From Ascaris suum (Eukaryota; Nematoda; Chromadorea; Rhabditida; Ascarididae): a DNA stretch of 64,000 bases. The stretch lies in contig CM024180.1 in NCBI GenBank assembly GCA_013433145.1, positions 2,755,001 to 2,819,000 of the forward strand, written 5' to 3'. Position 1 is the first letter of the stretch. Each line of letters starts with the position of its first letter. The notes below the pieces were generated by a model. It was not told where the DNA came from and ran no database searches. It saw only the letters and a list, made by a program, of their open reading frames with translations. The translations under genes were made by a program, and so were the position numbers. Below are positions 14,501-29,500 of the stretch, in pieces.

Positions 14501-17500
14501 TATAGTAATCAGTTCATCTTCTAAAATCACAAGCGCTACGTATGCCATCGCTTGTAAATGAGCATATTTTATTTGTATTTTTCAAATTCAAATAAGCTAA
14601 TCAATTATGTCATATACGATAACCCACATCTTACGCCAATATGTTGCAAATCGGAATTGTTTTCTACCATCTCCTACTGCAAACTGTTCCCTTATTTGTT
14701 GCATACTGTAAATTCAATAAATCTCTCATAGAAGCATCTACAGTATGAATGAGGCGAATCGAATCGACGATATGAACAAGAATGATGAAGTAGCGACAAA
14801 ATTGGAGACGATGGCATTGGGTGAGGTCGATTCTCGATCAATGAGCACTCATGCATCCGAAGAGTTCGAAGAAGACGATAACAACTCAACAACTCTCGAT
14901 CATTATCTTCCATTTCTTTCAGGTTTGTCGATATTTTACCATCTTTAGCAATGACATTTCAGGTCTAAAGTGTAACATGATATTAAGCCATATATAAATT
15001 GGCAGTATTCACTTCACTCCTCTCACAACAACATTTCCATAGAGAATGGGTATACAGAAGAAAAGTAATATCGCTCAGAACTGATATTCTAACATTCTAC
15101 TAGGCACATTTTTCGCTCTAGTTTTTTCACTTCCTCTCTTCGACACATTCATTGCAATTTCCTAACTGTCGAAATCGAAATGCATTAAAGTATCACTCTT
15201 TGTCAACTCCATCAGATTACAGCCTGGATTAGGCGATAATTGTTTATAGTATTCCTTTTCTTACTTCCGTCCTGTAAACGAATATGCAAATTACGTTGGT
15301 AGTACGTTACGTTCACCTGTTGCAGTATCAATTCTTGTTTGTGATGATGCGAGGTCTGAAAGTCGAAAAACAAGATTTTCACTTGATTGTAGCTATTTCT
15401 ATTGTCTCATTCGACGCGAAATGAATACATCGAAGAGTTCGAGAACAGCTGATGGCCCGGTCTATTGTCTGAAGCGCAAACATTGGATTTCGTATCTCAA
15501 TTAATCTGCCTGTTTTTGTGTGGTTTTGTATTGTCTTTGACCCCTCTCGCCTTCGCTCCCCTTCTACCTCTTATTGAAATGAACGCTTTCAATAAATCGG
15601 CTGTCTTCCGACCGCGGATGTTTTGTCCAAAAAGCATATCAGTTTTAACGTAAATAGCACATTAGCTGGGGATGATAGCATAAGCAGTTAGAAAATTGCT
15701 GGTCTATATCATTTACTTGTGGCGTTGTGATTCTTTCTTTGTTCGGAACCTTCTTCTTTAAATATGCCAGAAGATCTCATTTTATCTTCTACCCGTAAAG
15801 TTCACTATCTTCAGTTGTGATGTCACTTGAATATTTTTATTCCATCTATTAAGGTCGACATTACAATCATATTCCATGGCAGTTAATTATCTTTGATAAT
15901 AAAATTATATGATATTGCAACAAAGTATGGTGAAAGTTCGGTATTCATTAATCACATGCAGAAAAGTGCAAATCCGAATAAATCCTCATAGACAGGCTGA
16001 GTCATATATTATTACATTCGTAGATTTTTGTAAATGTGAGTTTTACACGTTTTTCTTCTTTTTTTTAAATCTCGAAGGAAATTTTAAGACACATTCAATA
16101 ATGACGAATATAATGACCAAAAAAGATCGCCGTCATCAAAACGCTAACCGTTTCATTGTCTTGTCCGCTTTTTTTCGTACAACCTGAGTTACGAATCGCC
16201 ATAGTTGTCCACTATCAAATTGAAAATCCCTTCTCAGTTCGGTATCTATGATGGTTTTAAGTCGATTTTTCATATCGTATATTCCGAGACGGTATGTAGC
16301 GGAAATGGTTGAGGATGAAATTAGGAGAGGTGAAATCGTAGCTCAAGATTGGTCATTTTTATCGCCTTTGCCGACCTTCATATTTAATGATGCTTTTATT
16401 CGAATAGCTGAGGTGGTCAGCAAACAATCCGTTCCCGAATTCGACGGATACTATGAGATGGCCATTTTTTACTGTTGCTTCGTTGGATGATAAAATTTTA
16501 TCAGTGCCGGGCAATTATCAGTGGAGAAAATTCACCGACATCCTGATCGTGATTGATGAATGCCGTTAACTTTTCTCATTAGATCCATATTATCATTGTG
16601 CTACTTCTTTTTGTAATGCAGATATTTTTTCTTGTCCTCCCTCTTCATTTCTTTATTGGTATTATCTCCCCTTCCAAGCATCCCCTATTCCATTGAAGCT
16701 CAGTTCCGAAGACATATTGCTTCCATTGCAAGGTCTGTATATTCTACAGTCTCTTGTATTTCGATACACTCTCTTTTCCTTCCTATTAATCTTTGCTAGA
16801 AGAACTAATTCCTCTGAATAATATCTCTTCGATACCCGCCACCTTTTGCATTACTAAACTTCAACATATCGTGTATGCAGCATCATGTACTATTGTTGCC
16901 TCCGGCAAAAATTTTTGAACGAGAATACAGCCTCACCTTCAATAGCATCCTCCAAAACTTTAACATATCTATTACCCACTGAGTTTTATTTAAGGTTATG
17001 CGGTATTTTTTGAGGAACATATTTTGGTGGTTAATGCAAAGATCGGAATTTGAGACAATTTGAGAAGGTGTGATTTTTAAAAGACGGAAATTTTTTTATT
17101 ATCTGGCATCACACATTCTCAAAAAAATTTCATTCCTTCTTCTCGCGTTATTTTAATACTTTAGAAAATTTCTTTTCCATTATGTGAATTTCATTAGAAA
17201 CACAATTGGAATATGATTATAAACAAGATTTGCAAATAGTATTGTTAGCAAAACGAGTTGTTGTGCTGTTTTCTGCCACAATATATAGCCGTAGTGTAAC
17301 TCATTGTTAAAATTCCTCCTAAAAGGGTGGGGGAATGAAGCGATCCTTCTGGAACCTTATACTCTCGTCATTCTTGTGCTGTCTTCCGCTACCTGCATTA
17401 AACGCGATTTGGAGTTTTCATTTGCATCTATACCGCACTCCTTTCCCTACCTCCCTCCCCCTTCCTCTCAAACCTCGAATATAAGTCAGTCGTGATCCCT

Positions 17501-20500
17501 CTCTCTCATCCTGAAATTTCGAGGAGGCGAGCTACACTTGCGCCGCAACTTGTAATACGCGATTGAGCATGGCATCTACTGGTCATTAAATGAGGCACTG
17601 TTGTTATTTTGTTTGCATCGTTTTCTAGAAATGCGTTGAGCTAATTACCTCAATCAAGGCCACATAATGTCTATTGACGAGAAACTTCGATCTTCTTTCA
17701 TAGTTTGTTTACTTTAGTTAGATCGAAACATTATTGAGGAAATCACTTACTTCGTCATTTTTAGTTTAGTTTCATGTGCAGAGAATTTCAAGAGAGATCT
17801 GGCTGAGAGAGTTCCAAAGGAGCGTCCTCATTAATTTAGAGAAAAGATGAGATCAGGAGGAGGTAGGTAAGAAGTGGGAGAGTTTCTGCAAAAGGTATGC
17901 AAGGAATTCAGCGACAAAGAGCTTGCCGAGAAATGATAACGCTTGGATGAGGAAATCCTTTACGAAGAAATACACGGGGGGACTCCTTCGCCCTCCCCAT
18001 TCCCATTACGATCTAATTTTATTTTATATTTTTATAGTTTAGTGTGAATGAAGGCTATGCGAATATCTATTTCTTCCCCTTCTTTGGCCACTTATTCAGT
18101 CGATCTTCATGAAGCGTTTCAAAATGAGTCTTTCATTTATTTTTTTCCTTTTCCATCTTTATAGAATATTTTGTTAGAAAATGTTAATTTTCCACAGATA
18201 GTAGAGATGGTGCAAATGAATAACAAGCTAAAAAGCCTGAAATTTCGTCTTTTTTCCATTGCACATTTTTCTCTTCAAATTGTACCCCAATTGCTAATGA
18301 AATTTGCATAGTTTGATATGTGCTGCATATTCTTCAGATGCACTTCCAGTTATTTTTATTATTTTTTGCTGCCTTCGTAAGGGTTGCATATATGATGTGC
18401 AACGATTTTCTTGTAAAGTCTATGTGTTCAATAGACAGCTTCAAACTGCTCATAAGCTGGCACTTTTTGACAGATTTATGCACATATGAAGAGAGAAAGA
18501 AGAAGAGCGATTAGGCGACAGAAATTAAGTTATAATTTTTTAAACAAATAGAAGATTAGTGGGTTCTGATTTGCGTATTTTTAATAACTGTCTATGTCTG
18601 CCTGTGTATAGCCAAATCAGGATGTCGTGTTGTAACGCATGGGAAGGATTGATAGCGATAAACAACCAAGAGCGATACTTTGATGAGCGGTTGTTTTCGA
18701 TGCGAATTGGAATCGGCATCAAACCGATGCCATTTATTCCTCTTTCCCCACTATCAACTCCCTTGGCTCGTCAATCCAATAGCCGCATTAAGGCGTACTT
18801 CGATTTCATTGTAGCCACGTAGTTAATCAATAGATCTCAGTCTTTCTTGATATCCAGCATCTCATCCTTGGTCAACGTGAAATATTTATTTGGCTCTTCA
18901 GACGAAAATATATGCTTGCAGGGAAGCCCTATGTGACATCTGCGGAAGATCTATAATTAAAGGGATGTCTGAATGGGTGGAGGAGAAGGGAAGAGGCTAT
19001 CATTTCTCATCACTTCAGGCTGTTCTGGACACAGCGTTGGGCTGTTCGTCGAATCTCTTGTGATAATTCGAAGTTATAACTCGTCAAAATCTGTTTTGTC
19101 CAAGCAAATAGAAACACTATTATTGCATCGAACGTTATCGGTAGTAGATGCCTGAGTGTTTTTGTCCAGTTTCTCCGTCCTTGTAACCACGTCAAGTGAA
19201 GGAGGAGAGTGGGGAGGGGACACTTGAGAGGTTTGGAGCAGAGGTTAAGGACGGACTGATAAGCAGACATAGTTTCAATTTTCATACATATTTCAATAGG
19301 CCTTTTATTCAGGAAAGATTTCTGTACGAAGCCGCTGTTTCGATAAAAACAGTGTTTTTTTTTCAAGTATTATGTCTTTTTCAAAGATTACACCGACTTT
19401 ATTTTGCTGCTGTCTTTCATTTTTGACATTTTCCTATTTCATTAGCGAGTTGAAGTGTATTTTTAACTACATTTAAGGTCAAGCGATCTTCAAAAAACAT
19501 GACGTCCGTGATAGCTGAATTTTACACGTACTAACTCAATAGCGATATTTTGTAGAAACGTATTTGCAGAAGTTTTAATTGCTAAATTTTTTCTTCTTCG
19601 ATATTCCATCAAGAATACCGAAATGTCGCATAATAACCTACATGTGTTGATAAGCACAACTACTCTACTGCGTAGAAAGCGCACCAATGTGGTTATTGTG
19701 GATCTTTTGTTCACCTGTTTCTTTTCCTGGATTCTTTCATTTAATACCTGGGCTTCTGCCCGTCCTCCGACAACCTAAATAAGCGGCTATTGCAATTAGG
19801 TGTGATCTGATATTACGTAACTGTTGGAGCTTTCTTTTTCATATTCATTTTATCACTCACAGTTATTTTCCCATTCAGCTTCATCACAGCAATATTTTCT
19901 ACTATTCTTTGCTTTCAGGGAATTCTTACTGTCCTATAACATAATGCATATGAGGAAAGAGAAATAGGAAAACGCGACAGAGAAGTTGGTCCGATATGCG
20001 GTTTTACATTTGTTCTGTTCGGATTGATTGTTGCCAATAGATCATGAAAAAAACTCCTTCAGTGCGTCCATACTGTAATGGAACCGACTGACTTATCGAC
20101 CTAACTCGAAAAACTAGAAAGATTGACTACAAAGGAATGGAAGTTTTTGACACTCTAAACTATCGGCCATTCGCTAAGGATTTAATTAGTGAATTCAAAA
20201 GCTGGAGCGTTGTTATCTCAAGTAGCCTCTATCTTTTCTCGTTCTCGAGGCGATTCTTTCGATCAGATAGACATGAAGACATAATTTCTCTAGAATGCGC
20301 TTCCCGAATTTAAAAATTGCAAAAAGCGCACAAGATGCATTATTAATTCCTGCACTGAGGATTTACCTTTCTCATATTTTTACTATCATCATCTATTTAT
20401 ATTCGTTATGATCTTTGAAAGGTTTTCATAGATCGTGTTCATTTTTACTGTCTAATTTTGCGATCCGTTTTAATGCTCTCGAATTTCTATCTCTCATGCA

Positions 20501-23500
20501 TTTTTGTCACTTTCAAGTTTTGAAAGAAAAAAAAAAGAAAAGAATTTTGCTGCCAGCTGCAAATTATGCAACTTTATGTTCGGCAATTTATTTTGCATTT
20601 AATTTATGAGCAGTATTGAAGATATAGAGCATAGCAAATCTCTCCTCAAGCCATAATAAATCAATGTTTATTGCTAGAAATCGACATGTCATTATATTCG
20701 TTTCGACAATTTCAAATATTCTAAAGGCATTTTGAAGTTCGATTATGAATCGTTGCTTTTAATATTTCTCATGTGTGCAATTAGTTTTCTCTATAAAATG
20801 CATCCGTTAAGCATAAAATATCCTTCCCGATTCAACTGTTCAATTTATTATTGCCGTTGCTAATATCATCAACAATTTTCTCATTTTCTCAGCATGTAAT
20901 TTATCAAAAATTTTCGAATATTTTTCCGTTCTTAATGCTTCTTTTTAAATAAAAATACTGCTTAGAATCTAAAAAAAAAAATTGGCGAAGAAATTCTCCG
21001 ATGAATTAATGATATTTGTAAAAGAATTTTTGAAATTTTCAATCAGATTTTTGCAAATGCTGTTTTTTTTTTGCGAATTCAGATTTGTGTTCTGTTCATT
21101 TAGCGAATTCTCAGCTGAAACTATCGTATAGATCGGCAGATGTATACATATTCTTGAACAGGCTTTATCATAATCCACTTTTATGAGTAAACTTTGCAAA
21201 AATGCAATATGGCGATGTGTTTGTGTTTTTTATGTCTGTCTGTAAGGTAGTTTCGGCTGAATTTGGAATATTTGTTTGTTATAAGGGAGATTTAGATATT
21301 CAAGAGGTGGAAAATCTTGTGTTCTTTTTATGTTGCTCGGCATTTCATTTTACGCTGATAGAGTTGTCGAAAGAATTTGTGGAAAATTTATGCGAGCGAT
21401 TGGGTTTTATATGATTGTACGAAATTATTTTCCACGCAATTTTTTTGACACGCTTCTTCGCCTTTTTTCACTCAGAGAATGCAGGAACTAATCTTCTCTA
21501 GTAGATTTCACTTTTTTGGTAACTGATGTATTTTGCATTTTTGGTAAACCTGCATTTTTATTAATGATGTCGGCTTTGCATCGTTGAAAAATCTGAGATT
21601 TTTTACCGCCTCCCCTTTCCTCACTTCGACGAACTCTTAATTATGCTATCGGTTACTTTACTCGTCTTTCAGCGGACTTTTGCGCAAAAAAGTTGGTGCA
21701 TAAGTTTAAAGACGAGAGTTCTATGGAGTAGTTTTATTGAAACTGCTTGGAATATGCTTTGCTTTGTTCAATAGAACGTCTTCCTGGAGGGCCGTGGAGC
21801 AGGAAACTTTGGACTATTCGTACTAATAAAGCATAATGCTCAGAAAATCCGATCTTTCAATTCTCGTTCCAAAGCACGTTGAGTGTTGCAGCTTTTCGTT
21901 TCTAAATTCAGCACTGTTCAACCTCCACCCATAATCTCCCCTGTCCCCAGAAAAAAACGTTTCTTTTTCCTTCTATGTCCGTCTGAATTGCTGCATATCT
22001 ATGGGATCCACCGACGTCTGCGCACTGGTTTTCATATTCGGTCATTCTGCTGTGTTGCAGAAAATATTTAGAAGCGCTGAGCTTCGTAAATTACCCAGAA
22101 AATTAGCAGAACTTGCGCTATGCGCACTTTTTGCAGCCAAGTCATAAGACCGACCTATTGCGCTGGAATTCAAAAAATAATGAGGTAATAGTCTCAAATG
22201 GTAAATCGCATTAACTATGGTTGTTATATTTGACGAATGTAATCTTCATCACCAGGAAAATTCTTGTTTCTGATTTTATTAGGAATTGTCATTTTCTATG
22301 ACATTCGTTGAGGTTTGAATTTCTTTCACAACAAATCACTTGAAAAGAAAAACATTTCTCTTGGTAGGCTTTTCGTAATTTACAAAAGAAAAATTGATGA
22401 TTCTCTAGGTGATTTCATCTATATTTTTTTTATTTCATTTATTTAATTACTCTATTTATATTTACATTTATTCATCTATATTTCACCCATTTATTTAATT
22501 ACTCTTCCACTGATTGATGCATTCATTTAGTGATTTTTTTTGTTTGTTTACTGCAGTGGACTCTATGTTGAAAAAAAAAAACAATACTGAATATGCAAAT
22601 TGCATTGCCCACGTATTCTAATTTTTTAAGTACTTTTGATGGGAAAAAATAAGCGAATAGTACTGATATCATTTGCAGTCTTCTAGAGGTAGTCTTTACA
22701 GCATGTTCAGTTTTCAAAGTTTTCTTACGGGAAAGTTATCGAACCGAAAGGCGATTCGCGCTTCAATAGCGCATTTTGCCGAACTGTTTCCGCGCGATTT
22801 CCGTTGATCCATGCGATTGGTCGCCAATTTTCGCACCGTTTATTCACTGCTTCAATTTCACGGTATTTAGACGCGCTTTTCATCGTTTAGTGCAATTATC
22901 CATTCCGTTTTTCCTGTCGTAATCGTTTTATTGCTCATATATCATTCCGTTATTAAATTCGCAATATTTTATGCAACTTTGCAGATTTGCATTGTAAAGC
23001 TCTCCTATCTTTGCATATATATTGAATGTATGTCTCTCTCTGTTTGCATATCTGTCTTTGTCTTGCATTTTCCGCCTTGGGCCCATTAAGGCTAGAGTTG
23101 CGAAATTCGACGAAAATAATCGATTATGCCAGTAATATCACCCACAATATTGTTAACTCTTATGATCCATCAATTACGAAAACGGCTGTGGATATTTGAG
23201 TATGTAAAATTTGCTGGTTGGTATGTTTTGCGCTAATCGAGTTGGAAGAATAAATTTATGACAGGAAATTTGTGCGGTAGCCTCGATATATTAAAAAATA
23301 AAGTAAAATCAAAATTAGTGCATTATTCCATATGTTCTATAACTCTGTTGCCTTTTTATGAACGTAATTACTCAGACGAATGTAGGCGCAAAAGCGCGCC
23401 GATGCCGACTTCTTCAGCGCGCTTTTTCACTTCTCTCTTTTCGATGGTGATATCCGACGGAATAGAAATTTTTGTATCACTTCGATCATCTTCGTGATCG

Positions 23501-26500
23501 CATACTGAGAAACTTAATGAAGGAAAAAGAAGTGAAATACCTTCCACTTAAACAATATAAGTGCCGATAATGTGGGACAATTAAGCGCAATGAAGATGTT
23601 CAACTGAATTCAAGAAGAAACCCTCCGAATGATCCGTTCTGATTTTGTGAAAATATTTGCTTCATAGAAGCCGTGGTTTATGCTAATATCCGCAGCTCGA
23701 TCTCGAGAGCAACATTCATTCGCTCTTCCTTGATCCGTTCGTCTTTCTTGTTGGATCCTCATGATCACTAATAAATCTAGACGAGCATATGGTTTCATAT
23801 TATCGCCGTTTGATTGCGATTTCTGCTGATAAACTCCTGAGAGGAATCTTTTTCGTTGACTGAGCGAAAGAAATTTTCACCTGATTGCAAGTTTAGCATG
23901 AAATGAATTTGCAACCTGCAAATTCTGCTGTGTCAAATGGATACTTAAGCTAATGGATGGTTTCTTTTCTGGAGAGGAATACAAATCATTACCAAACGAT
24001 CGATGGTTTTTAATGGACCCTAATTGCACTGTTTGTGCATATTTTATGCTAGAATATAAAAAATTCAAGTCATCCATTATGAACATTTTCTAGTGAACAA
24101 AAGTTCCTTACGAGATCACACACTGTGCATCAATATTACGCTTTTGCAGGCCTTATTATTAAGTTAAAATTGCTGTTAGAGCTGAGCAGTCTTGAAAGCT
24201 GAATTTGTCCACTTTAATCAATGTCGGTTGCAAACTTTTATCTCCTCACTTGATTTGGTTTTGCGTTCTGAACTTTGCATAATTCTTTATGTCGCCTGCG
24301 AACTTTGCATTTGTAGCAACAGATTTATAAATGTGCAATCCAGCACACTTGCAAATTGCAAATTTTGCACATGCAAATTTTGATGTGCGGAATCGAATTT
24401 CGTGAGAAGGGAGCGGCTTTTACGAGAAAGTAACATGCAAGTAACTCATAATCTCATAATTCTCCAATTATATTACGGCCTTGCGTTGTTGAGAGAAAAC
24501 ATAGCTATGTTATTAGCAAGGCATGACTATTACATACTGTTTTCCGTTGGTTTGTTCAGTTGAGATATTTGATGCCTAAATAGTGCATTGAAAGAAATAG
24601 TTTCAAGTCAGATGTGGCAAATCAGAATGATGCTAGCGTCTCAAGCACAAATCGGTCAATTTGTTTTCTTGCATTTTCTTTTTTTTTTTTTTTTTGCAAG
24701 TTGCAGCGTAGCGTTTATCTTAATCTTGCAATGCCATAGTTTCAAATTGCACACAATGCAGTTAGCTTAATAATGGCTGAATGTGGTTAATTTATTGAAT
24801 GTAGTTAATAAAGCTTGCGCGTCAGCGTTATTGCATTGATGATTTCTATTGCAAGACAATACAAGAGTGTTGAGAATTGCGTTAATTGCAATAATGTGAA
24901 TTGCAAAAAAATTGCACTCGTTAGTTGTCTTCATCATACAGCTGATTGAAACAATGCTGTTGTAAAATAACCGAATTTAAGTGGTTTTCTTTCGAGAAAA
25001 TGAAAGGACAAGCACAGTGCTGACAATGTGATTGAACTCCTTAACGCACAAATATTGTTTGCTGTTTTCTTCGCTATTTCTGTCTTTCTCTTTCTCTCCT
25101 GATCCCTTTCCCAGTCCCCTCTTTCTTCTCTCTCCCTCTGCTTCTCCCTCCCCTTTCTCCCTGTGTCCCTTGAGGACTTTGAAAACGTGGTACACATAAG
25201 ATTGATTCCCACATATTCTTTGCTGTTATGCGCGAAATGTATTGCGTATTCGCGCCTGCATGGTTATATGTGTACACGAACTCTCTGTAAATATTACGTC
25301 AGTGGACAGGTACGTTATTAACTTTATTATTTATGCTTTCCTCTTGACAGCTATGAGTGCTCATTGAAGTTGTGATGAGAGAACTTATTTATTTGATTAT
25401 TTTCCTAAGCCATCTTTAATCTATTTAGTTGTGATGAAGTGCTTCTTTGAACGACAACTACTCATAGATGGCTGTAAACATTATGCATTTTCCTCTATAT
25501 CGTTTCTCAGCTATTATAGTGGATTTATCTCCATCTAATTGATAGCTTCGCTATTCGCCATATTGCAGTGATTTTTATTGTTTTTTTATTCTTCTGATGC
25601 CTAGAGTGGATCAAAAGCAGGTAAATGACCTTACGACGTTGCGTTGTTGAGAGAAAACATAGCTATGTTATTAGCAAGGCATGACTATTACATACTGTTT
25701 TCCGTTGGTTTGTTCAGTTGAGATATTTGATGCCTAAATAGTGCATTGAAAGAAATAGCTTCAAGTCAGATGTGGCAAATCAGAATGATGCTAGCTTCTC
25801 AAGTAACGTTTTCCTCACAGGATAATTTGTGTCAACAAATTAAAATACCTATATCCTTTTCTCACTTTCATGTTAGGCTCAAGAAATCTTATAAAATGTA
25901 ATTAGTTCATCATACCGCTAGCAATTTCCTTCAGATTGAGAATAAAGGAATGCCGCTTTATGCTTAATAGCATAGTATATTTTGCGGTTTCAAAAAGCTT
26001 GCACAAAGTAACGTTTTCCTCACAGGATAATTTCATTTATTAACAATTCGTCCTGGTAAATTTAGCTGCTTTTTGAGAGTACCTTTGTCTTGATATGTAA
26101 AAAAAAAATCCACTAAAGCTTAATTTATCCTCTCTCCTCTTCTGCATACCATGCTATTATTTATGCATTACCTTTCATTTAATTAGCGTCATTTGTTAAG
26201 AAATTCCCTTCGTTTGCATTAAAAATTTGGCAGCAATTTTGCACTTTCTCAACTATATTTATGTCCACTCTTGTAACAATAGCTCTTCGTTATTGACACC
26301 TCGTTTGTCTATTCTTCAAACGTCAGCATATGAAAAAGAAAAAGAATTTTCCTTTAATAGTTATCGCCAAAGGCAATTCTAAATAGCCAATCTTCAAATA
26401 TGAGTTGCCTGTAAAATTTCGACTCCTATAGTTTCATTTGATTTATCCTATGCTAAAGAGTTGTAGAATATCATCGTTTTCGCGTAGATTTCCCATTTTT

Positions 26501-29500
26501 GATGATATCCTTGCCTCTATTATTAAAGATATTCATATGTATACATTTTGTTTCGCATATTTATTAATAAAATATTTGTGAGATATTGTTGAAAATTCAT
26601 ACGAGCGATTCGCTCGTTTTTCGCACTAAAAATTTACTGAATCCTTAAATATTTGATGCAGATTTTGTTGTAAATTTGCATAATTTATTGAATTTGGTGG
26701 AAGTAGAATGTAGTTTATACGTATGGTAAGCAAGCATCATATGTAATCTAATTACCTCCGATACCTTTGTCCTTCCGCATTATTTCATCCCTTATTCCTC
26801 TCGTTTTCCTCAGCCTCGTCTTACGAATTCTCTTCTGTTTGTTGCCAAAGGCGAAGGTGCTGCCTGCGCATGCCTACTGATCTAATATCGCATGAACTAC
26901 TTGCCATTTATCTTTTATTGATTACAGATATAATCGATGATTCCTAGATTTGACGAAATTGAATTGAAATCAATTTGGAATATAAGAATTAAGTTTGAGT
27001 TAATGTAAAATATATAAATTAAGTTCATTTTATACAATAATGTCAATCTCTAACAGGGTATAATGAACGAATGATTTATTTTATGAGAAGCTTTTCATTT
27101 TTCTTTCAAATAAAGTATGGGGCATTCTTGACTGATCTTATTTCTTTTTTTTTTTTGCAAGAATCTATTGATCTGCTCTGATTTTTGTCTGGAAAGTTAA
27201 TAGAATAATGAGAAATGGAATGGATGATAGAAGAAAAAGTAAAAAAAAAGCAACATAAAACTGGATGAAAAGCAGAACTTTAATCCCCTCCTGGTAATTT
27301 TAGTTCCTCCGTCCATCATACTGAAATTGCAACCATTCAAAATGTTTTAAGACGCAAGCGGATCCACGATTTTAATGTTTTTTAGTATGATGTTCTCATT
27401 TTCGAAGAATTAATTATCTGAATATACGCTACCTTAAGTTCCATCATTACGTATATGCAAATTAACTCTAAATTTGTTTTTCTTGCCGCAGTTCTCTTTT
27501 TATCTTCGGCATAATCGGTTAAGTGCAAAGATTGTTTAGTTGTATAGGTACTTGTTTGAGCGACGCCCGGTTGAACTTGTGTAACCACCCGTTACTCTAT
27601 TTTCAGAAAAGCTTACGTCCTTTTTAATGAAGCTAATGTGTTGTGTTTTAAACATGAGCGAAACTTTCAGCTGATTGCTTAATGGCGTAAATGATCGATG
27701 CGCACATGTTGTTATGCTGCGTCGTATTGTGTCGTGTTTTGTTTTGGTGTGATGGTGTTTAACTATTGGTTTCACCGTGCGGATGCCCATTTCAATTAGA
27801 CGCCTCTCTCGCTAAGAAACTCGATCCGAACAAGCAGTATGTCTCACTCGATACCCGACCATCAACGTCCTCTCGTCAGTGCCACTCGCATTCGTCCACT
27901 TTCGTTTACTCTCCTGCAATAACCATTTGCTTTTCCTTAACACTGTTTGATTTGAGTAACCTAGCTGAAGGGAATGGAAACTTCTTTTTTGAAACTGTTG
28001 GAGAAGCGAATATAACATCTTCTAGAGCGATAATATATTCGATCCCTAACAAAGAAACCTTATAAATGCATTATTTGCAGAGGTAGAACCACATTATTCC
28101 TCATAGGAAGGATGATCCTTACCTCAAATATAATCCGATACCTTCAGATTAGAGCAAACTATGAATGGTAGTGGTCGGGGGGGGGGGGGGGGGTGGAAGG
28201 AGACACTTACGCGATAACATTCTGAAATTTGAATGGGTGAATCTTCGGAACAATTTTTTGATGTGTAATTCTGAAGTGATAACAATTTTGTGCATTCACA
28301 TGTGCTATGCAATCCTTTCGGTAAGAAAAAACCATACCTGACTGAACAATGAGGGAAGGGAAAGGAGGAAATATCAGAGTAGCATATTCAAATGTAATAA
28401 ACAACGGTACTAAAAGGTATTCTGATGGCTGCGCTTTGTGTAATATGAAGAAAATTTGGTATATCTACATTTTTTTTTCAGTCCGAGTAACCTTTATTTC
28501 CTTGAATGGTATTTGCGCTTTGCCAAACGCATACACCATATATTACCTCTGCGCTATTTTACTGCAACGGACTTGCGTTCTCATTTTGTAACTTTGCTGC
28601 TAGTTTAGCTGTTAAATCTTCGAAGCGGACTTGGTCTGGTAACGAAGTCTTAGGAAAATCGAAGCAGAACTCAAGCAGTCGACCACCTACGATTTCACTG
28701 GAAGTGGTATACCATCGTCCCGTTATTGTTTGTGTTGCGTAGCACTGACAACTCTTCCATCACATGCCTCATATTCTCCCTATTCTCTCTCTCCCAACCC
28801 TCCTCACCACTCCTCGCAGGTGTGTATCCTGTTACAACCAAAAGTTTTTTCTCCCTTCATCTTCTTTTTGGTTGATTTCTAAGGTTCTGCGCTGTATTTC
28901 TTCTGGAAGATTTTCCGATCTAAACGAGCGATTTTCTTTGATATCTGGCAATTGCGGTCACCTGAGTGGTCACCTTGTAGACAGCAAAAATAAGTAAACA
29001 TAACCACACCAATGTACCGTTAGACCTCCAGTATATCCCCTCTCCTCTGTACCCTTCCACTGTTCTAAACTTCTAACAGAAAGAATAATATCTACTTCAA
29101 TAACTCACTTTCCTCGCAAAGATTCCTAAGCAATTGTATTTCCGCCAGTTGATATAGAGTGTTGGGTTTGGGGACAACCGCACACGCGAGTTATGGGGCT
29201 TGCACAACACGAGTGCAGGTGGACCTGCTGTATCGAGAAAATCAACTTTCTTTTGTGTTTTTGTGGCGAACCTCTTTTTTTCTTCTACTTCTCAAAAACA
29301 AAATGATCATTTGCATAAAATCTTTTCATCATCAGCGCCAAAACTGATGTGGCTCTATTGGCTACTCGAATGAGGTTATTCTTAGTAGAATGGAGCCTGA
29401 TCTTAGAACACCCAATCTCGCGGAGAGGAACCAAGCAGAACCGTCCAGGTGTTTTACAGCTACCATTTGAAGTATACGGCTGCAGGAAAGTACTTGAATT

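Larger units (their letters stand above)
14923..27799. other. Very long intron with minor candidate exons and repeats
   Basis: No confident + strand exon lies in these 12.9 kb. Possible cassettes with the required symmetric phase are 16679-16732 (SPIPLKLSSEDILLPLQ) and 27548-27580 (TCLSDARLNL). A short exon-like stretch at 16238-16291 (FGIYDGFKSIFHIVYSET) does not fit in phase. The interval also holds the minus-strand candidate gene at 23.4-24.0 kb, a duplicated 165 bp block, a pyrimidine tract (about 25078-25170) and TGCAA-rich stretches. Confidence 0.5.

Noticed and set aside
16238..16490. Exon-like FGIYDGFKSIFHIVYSET and an 80-codon frame beyond it
   Set aside because: Good acceptor and GTATGT donor, but the exon entry phase conflicts with 14922 and no bridging exon was found.
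18347..18376. Signal-peptide-like read MHFQLFLLFFAAF before GTAAGG
   Set aside because: Short, T-rich and without a continuing exon; AT-rich DNA produces such hydrophobic reads often.
18541..18640. Hydrophobic read VLICVFLITVYVCLCIAKSG that could be a transmembrane exon
   Set aside because: Acceptor and donor are weak and the phase does not fit the flanking exons, so I do not use it to assign a membrane anchor.
19010..19366. 118-codon minus-strand frame
   Set aside because: No splice signals or recognisable motif, and composition follows the local AT bias.
24934..25277. Three overlapping minus-strand frames rich in Arg/Glu/Lys
   Set aside because: They arise from the CT-rich tract on the + strand at about 25078-25170; low-complexity artefact.
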